DNA of 64,000 nucleotides from Paramecium pentaurelia (Eukaryota; Ciliophora; Oligohymenophorea; Peniculida; Parameciidae), in NCBI GenBank assembly GCA_905183005.1, contig CAJJDO010000159.1:182448-246447 (forward strand), written 5' to 3'. A program made the position numbers and the translations under genes. Positions 58,737 through 64,000 of the stretch are shown here, one piece after another. The notes below the pieces were generated by a model, which made no database searches, was not told the DNA's origin, and saw nothing but the letters and a program-made list of their open reading frames with translations. Position 1 is the stretch's first letter; each line of letters starts with the position of its first letter.

Positions 58737-61700
58737 ATGTCTTTTCAAATTAAAACTTGTATGCAGTTGATTTTACTTATGCATTAAGTTGCATCCAACT
58801 GGAGACTTGTTGATTAGAGTTTTACAGAGTTGCAAATGGTAAGCAATAATTGGGAAATAAATGATAGATGTATTGATTCTTCAGAGAGATCAATTAATTA
58901 TCAAACTTGTACTTAGAATTACATTCAATATGTATTATTAGACGATAATAGACGATATATGTATAAATCATTTAATTATAAAAGCTATCAGGCTCAAGTA
59001 ATATTTGATGCTTATTTTGATGATGCTGATAATGATATAGATTCATCATTAAAGGTTAGTTATGATAGCAATAAAGATTCAAAAAGTGAATAATTATTGT
59101 ATAGGAGAAATTATAAATAATCTGATTTAAATTAAAACAGTGTTCGAATTTGTCATAGTACTTGGAGAGATTTTGAATTCTATACAGTTGTAAGTACTAT
59201 TGCTAATTCTAATACTAACTAATTTAAAATAAAAATTTGTTTTAATCCTAGAAGAAGTTGTGTGTCTTTAGGTATTAAAAATTTATTGATATATATCAAT
59301 TCTTGCCATCCAACTTGTTTAACTTGTAATGGTCCTACAGAAACATAATGTTTATCATGTTTTGGTAATTAAAGTGTATAAGGAGGGAAATGTTATTGTA
59401 TACCTGATTAATAATTTTCTGAAACTTATATAGGTTGTCTTTAAGAATGCAGTAGGGATTATTCAATTGCAGATTATGATAAAATATGTGTTAATGATAA
59501 AAGTATAAGATCAAAATTTACACTATTTGAAAGTGAGAGCATCCCTCAATCAAATTAAAGATATTATCCATTAATATTTGAAAAAGATGAATTTAATCCA
59601 AGGAACTCTGATTTAATTATGAAAATTGCAATGGGATTAGTTTTATTGGAAAGTTATATTTTAATGAAGGATTTCTTTACTATAAAGTTTATTAGAATTC
59701 GTATTACATTTTATTTTTTTAACTTTTAAGAAACAAGCACCATTTACATTTTACATAATAATAGAATACAATCTAGAATTATAAAAGGGTCATCTGATTT
59801 CTAAGTTGATTATTTAGTGAAAATATTTGAGAAAAATTGAAAATTGTGGTAGTATTTATACTTTATTAAGAATAGAGATGACTTTTTAATTATTTAATTC
59901 TAATCCAACTATTTTGATTAAAGGATATCTTTAATAAGAATATGAATCTTGGGGATTAAGAAATATAACTGTAGATAAAGGATTTTGTTAAAAAATTTTT
60001 TTAATTTGTTCTGACTTCTCTTCCTGCACATAGTGTGATACAACATATAAATTATATCAAAATAAATGTGTTTAGAATTGTCCCATTCATTCATCAAATT
60101 GCATTGATTATAAAGAAATCATTCCATGTAAATAACTATAAATTAATTTTTAGATTCTTGATACCTAGCCAAAGGATTTTATGATTTAAACATGACTCTT
60201 GATGAGATTTAATAATTTTATGATTAGACAACTGATCCATCATTTAGTTTATCGACTAAATAAAAATTCTCTTTTTTTAATAATAAAATCGTCTTAGGTG
60301 GTTTATTGGTTTGGAATGATGGATCATATATTAAAACATGGATTATTTAAAAACCTCATTATGCAGCTACGATCTATTTTAATTTAACCTATGGAGACAC
60401 TTATACTGGATCCTTTTATTATAAGATAGGTTCTACCTCAAGTATTGGATTTTAAGGACCTTTTAATAATCCTGGAGGAGGATTAAATTTGATTGGTCGT
60501 ACTGGTCTAGAAAGCATTCGTTTTTTTAATGTAAGTTTAACAAACTTCTATACTAATAATCTTTATATTGAATTTAAATGTGATGTTAGTATTACAAATA
60601 TAACTAAGGAATTTTGTGCAATATCTGAGTATTTCATTGTTATTCATTATGTATATTAATTTTATGATTTAGTGTCCTCCTTTTTGCTCTAGCTGTACAA
60701 GTTTAAATACATGTTCAGATGTAGGATATACTGGTCCTAATTGTGGTAGTAATTAATATTTAGATTTTGATTCATCGACTGAAAATTATAGTTGCAAAAA
60801 TTGTAATTAACCTGGATGCAATACATGTACAAGTATAGAAGAATGCACTTAATGTGTTAATAATTAATTTATTTTGATAAATGGAATATGTTTATGTAAT
60901 CCATTAACATTTTTATAAGGAAATAATTGTGTTTAATGCAATAAATGTTGTGAAAATTGTTATGGTGACTCTTAATATAATTGTCTTACTTGTGTAAAAG
61001 ATCATCATAGAGAAATTAATGTTTATGTTTAACTGGATATTATGATGATGGAAATAATTTACCATGTTTTTCTATTTGTGGAGATTAAATAATAGTAGGT
61101 GAAGAAGAATGTGATGATGGTAATATTAAAGATGATGATGGCTGTGTTGATTGTTAAATAAAATGTTAAGTCTAATATACATTATGTGAATAAGATATTT
61201 GCAAAGAATGTAATGTTGAAGATTGGTAATTAAGTAATTAAAAATGCATACCAATATGCGGAGATTAATTAGTCTTGGGTCTAGAGGAATGTGATGATGG
61301 GAACATGATTCCATATGATGGATGTTATGAGTGTAAATTTTCATGTATAGAATAATGTGGTTAATGTGAAAATGGAATTTGTAAAGCTTGCATTAAGCCA
61401 GGATGGGTCCTTAATCAATATAACATTTGCACTACATAATGTGGAGACGGCATTGTTTTTGATCCCTATGAATAATGTGATGATGGTAATGATATCCCAT
61501 ATGATGGTTGTTATTGGTGTGAATTTTAATGTTCAGAAGGTTTGTATTGAATGTTAGCAATAATAATGCAAGAAATGTGATTATTTATATAAATTGAATA
61601 TTCAAACAGCTTAATGTTTAAAGGAAAACTATTATGATATTTATGATGATACTTAAGATGTTGAGAAGTCAAATTTATAATTGATTTTTTATACAAATTT

Positions 61701-63798
61701 TAGATGTGGAGAAAATTATAATTTAATTGAAAATTTATGTATAAGTTAATGTGGAAATGGAATATTAATCAATCAATATGAAGAATGCGATGATGGTAAT
61801 AATTATGGAGGAGATGGATGCTCTGCTTATTGTCATATTGAAGATACATATACATGTATAAATTAGGAAGGTTCGTTAAGTTTATGTACATATATTATAG
61901 CTCCTAAATTAAATTTAAATATTTTATCTGATAATGCTAAATAAATAAAAATTGTAGAGTTAACTTTTACTTAATAGGTTAAATTAGAGGAATCTTTAAA
62001 TTTTAAAGAAATCATAGTATTTTCTATCTTTCCTTAAACTCGATATCAATTAACAATTAGTTGTATTTCAAATTTAACAATTACCCTAAGCGATCCAAAA
62101 TATGAAATATAAATTGAATTTATTGAACAAATATAAAATCCTATTTTACAAGTCGACATATAGAAAAATACTATATTCAATACTTATGATTTAGGCTTAT
62201 TGGAAAATAAAAAGACTATTAATCTTGGAACTCTATTTGTCCTCTCATAAACAACTAAATAATAATTAATAAATATAGTTTAATTAAATGATGTAATGAT
62301 GTATTCAATGGTTGGAGTATCAAGTTTGGCTTTTTTAACTGGAAATGCAATTATGTTTTTAATTTATTAGATTTACTATAATAATTATCTTATGTGAGAT
62401 ATATGTAATGCTAATTTCCACCACATTTGAACGATTTCTTAAATACTTACACTAAAGTTTCATTGCAGCCTATTTTTGATTATTTATAGATAGATGAATT
62501 AATTGGAATAAGTACATCAAACCAAATAAAGAATAAATTACAATAAGACCCAAAATATATTTTAAAATAACCTTATTTGTTCAATGTTAAAAGCTGCTAT
62601 TTTTCTATTTTTGCATCTATATTAACTTACATAATTTATCGATTAATATCATCTAAAAGCTTATAAAAATTAGTTTTCGAACGCTTCTTAAAATATAGAC
62701 ATAATTATAAAATCGTTAAATTTATAAATATATTTTAATCAAAGATACAGAAAAAGTGCTTAAAGTAATAAATAGAATATTTCTCAAAAGGAATATTTAA
62801 GGTTTATTTAGCTATACTTCATTAATTTATGTTCAGTGCACTTTTAGCATTTCCAAATTACAAATTTGATTCTCTTTTTTCAATTTTCAACAGTATTAAT
62901 GCTTTTTTCGGATTGATTTTTATTTTAATATCTACTTTAAACTTACTTTCAATTACATCAGCTACAATAAAAAATAAAACAAAATGGAAGCATTTTTTTA
63001 ATGAAACAAAAACTTAATTTGGGCTATTTAAATTAAGTCTTTTTAAATTTATCGAATCTTGTTTTAAATATTAATTATTGTAAAATTAATAAACTATCCA
63101 GAAGCTTAGTCAATATTGCTTTCTATTCAATTATTATTGTACTTGGTCTACTTAATCAAATTTAAGCCTTTGGTATCATATTTTGAACTCACCAAGTTAA
63201 TATGTAGATAATGTTTATTGATGATCATTTCAGGTACATTTCTAATATATAGTTTTGAATTAAGTTAAGATAAGTTTATCCTAATTGGATGGATTCATAT
63301 AAGTATGTTTTGTATAATTTTGGCTTCTAATTTGTTTATAGATTGATCTTTATTTTCAAAAGAAAGTTAAAGAGAAAATCGAATAGGAAACAAAATATTA
63401 TTTCAATCATTTGTAAGGATTTTAAATAAATAAAAATGATTATTAATAAGGAAAATGATTAATTATAAGTTTACATATTAAATAAAAATATTCAATACAT
63501 TATTTAATATTTCACTAAAATAGTTAACGTAATATCTCATTCTACATCTGATTTCATTTATTTCAGAGATTTTTTTTATGTAATAATTATGCTAAATTAC
63601 TTTTTTATTTTTATTCTTATTATCGCTCTCTCTTTTACAAAAAATAAATTCTTGATGATAAAATATATTTTAAGTTAGTTTAAATAATCTCTAAAACAAA
63701 AAGATTTAGTAAATTTTTATTTATATAACTACTTGGAGCGAATAATGAGAAAATTATAATAATAATAATTAGAGGAAAGCTCACTTATATTGTATTGA
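58737..63798 (+). pseudogene. Large cysteine-rich membrane protein gene (DUF4215 repeats), frameshifted
   Basis: The reading frame begins at ATG 58737 with a possible signal segment (CMQLILLMHQVASN). The ectodomain is Cys-rich: CHPTCLTCNGPTETQCLSCF, YLAKGFYDLNMTLDEI, and YESWGLRNITVDKGF. Four DUF4215-type repeats then follow at 61079-61822. After VGVSSLAFLTGNAIMFLIYQ come further hydrophobic segments and a C-terminal frame that is intact from 63361 to the TGA at 63796. Frame changes occur near 59620, 59750, 60150 and 61545, and several more between 62390 and 63300. The order of parts matches large Paramecium membrane proteins of unknown function. Either the gene is decaying or its sequence holds many homopolymer errors. 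Confidence 0.72.
61079..61822 (+). repeat. Four DUF4215-type cysteine-rich repeats
   Basis: The repeats read CGDQIIVGEEECDDGN, CGDQLVLGLEECDDGN, CGDGIVFDPYEQCDDGN and CGNGILINQYEECDDGN, each followed by DGC after a few residues. They start at about 61079, 61257, 61439 and 61752. The core C-(x)-ECDDGN-(x)-DGC pattern belongs to a family found in ciliate surface proteins and some bacteria. The spacing is uneven because other Cys-rich stretches separate them. Confidence 0.85.
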
Positions 63799-63849
63799 TT
63801 GCAGCAACTTAATAATTATAGATTATAACTGAAAATTTTCTTATTTGTA

Positions 63850-64000
63850 AGTCAGCCATCCTTATTGTCTGACTTTTTGAACTCAAACATGGATTGAAAA
63901 GGACATGAGCAGCTCTCTCACATAGGAGCCTGCTCTTCAAAGCATACCTTATTGATTTCATAGGAAAATACAGGATCTATGGTAAAGCTCACCCTATCAT
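63850..64000. ncRNA. Candidate structured RNA at the window edge
   Basis: The last 150 bases are distinctly less AT-rich than their surroundings, as are the tRNA and U3 genes. Inverted repeats are visible: GTCAG...CTGAC at 63852-63874 and GAGCAGCTC...GAGCCTGCTC at about 63907-63935. A T-run follows the first hairpin (CTGACTTTTTGA). No known RNA family is matched with confidence, the strand is undecided and the right end is cut by the window. A minus-strand frame is also open here, so a coding exon is an alternative. Confidence 0.35.

Noticed and set aside
63850..64000. U2 snRNA, because AGGAGCCTGCTC resembles part of U2 stem III.
   Set aside because: The highly conserved U2 5' end and branch-site-pairing region are absent from the preceding sequence.
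1..64000. CRISPR arrays, bacterial operons or ribosome binding sites.
   Set aside because: The genetic code, tiny spliceosomal introns and protein families are those of a ciliate; no regularly spaced identical repeats were seen.

Overview
The window reads as nuclear DNA of a Paramecium species, most likely macronuclear. Genes stay open only when TAA and TAG are read as glutamine and TGA is the sole stop. Most genes are interrupted by introns of 21-34 nt with GT...AG ends, usually GTA...TAG. The DNA is very AT-rich, intergenic gaps are tiny, and a trichocyst matrix protein gene is present. The exact species cannot be named from the sequence. All CDS spans below run from ATG to TGA and include the introns, whose positions are given. 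For nearly every intact gene the spliced length is a multiple of three.

Region 1 (1-35,000) is gene-dense and mostly intact. It holds several protein kinases (252, 6,984, and an EF-hand kinase at 22,390), protein phosphatases (PP2C at 9,024, an FCP/SCP-type phosphatase at 13,773, calcineurin A at 23,883) and a histone-binding WD40 protein (2,459). It also holds a three-repeat Myb factor (16,293), RNA polymerase subunit RPB9 (25,413), a J-domain protein, a trichocyst matrix protein and an RBR ubiquitin ligase (33,337). Genes with ciliary homologues are frequent: kinesin-9, a CFAP92-like protein, a MORN protein and an LRR protein. One tRNA-Leu and a U3 snoRNA lie here. A kinesin-13 gene at 28,101-30,027 is the only clearly broken gene in this part.

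Region 2 (35,000-64,000) is looser and richer in decayed or mobile DNA. It has two small genes and a VPS37-like ESCRT-I gene, a decayed reverse transcriptase, and a 3,033-bp Tc1/mariner-type transposon with about 674-bp terminal inverted repeats flanked by TA. It also has a decayed TPR gene, intact WD40 and SPRY genes, an SLC37-type transporter and a frameshifted cysteine-rich surface-protein gene.

Two blocks (37,584-39,294 and 53,169-54,817) are each repeated at once in direct orientation with a single N between the copies. These look like unmerged contig overlaps in the scaffold, not biological duplications, so the true locus is probably about 3.4 kb shorter.

Taken together the intact genes point to calcium and phosphorylation signalling, cilia and exocytosis, the usual profile of a free-swimming ciliate. 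The sequence gives no sign of operons. Neighbouring genes are often divergent or convergent with gaps of 11-90 bp.
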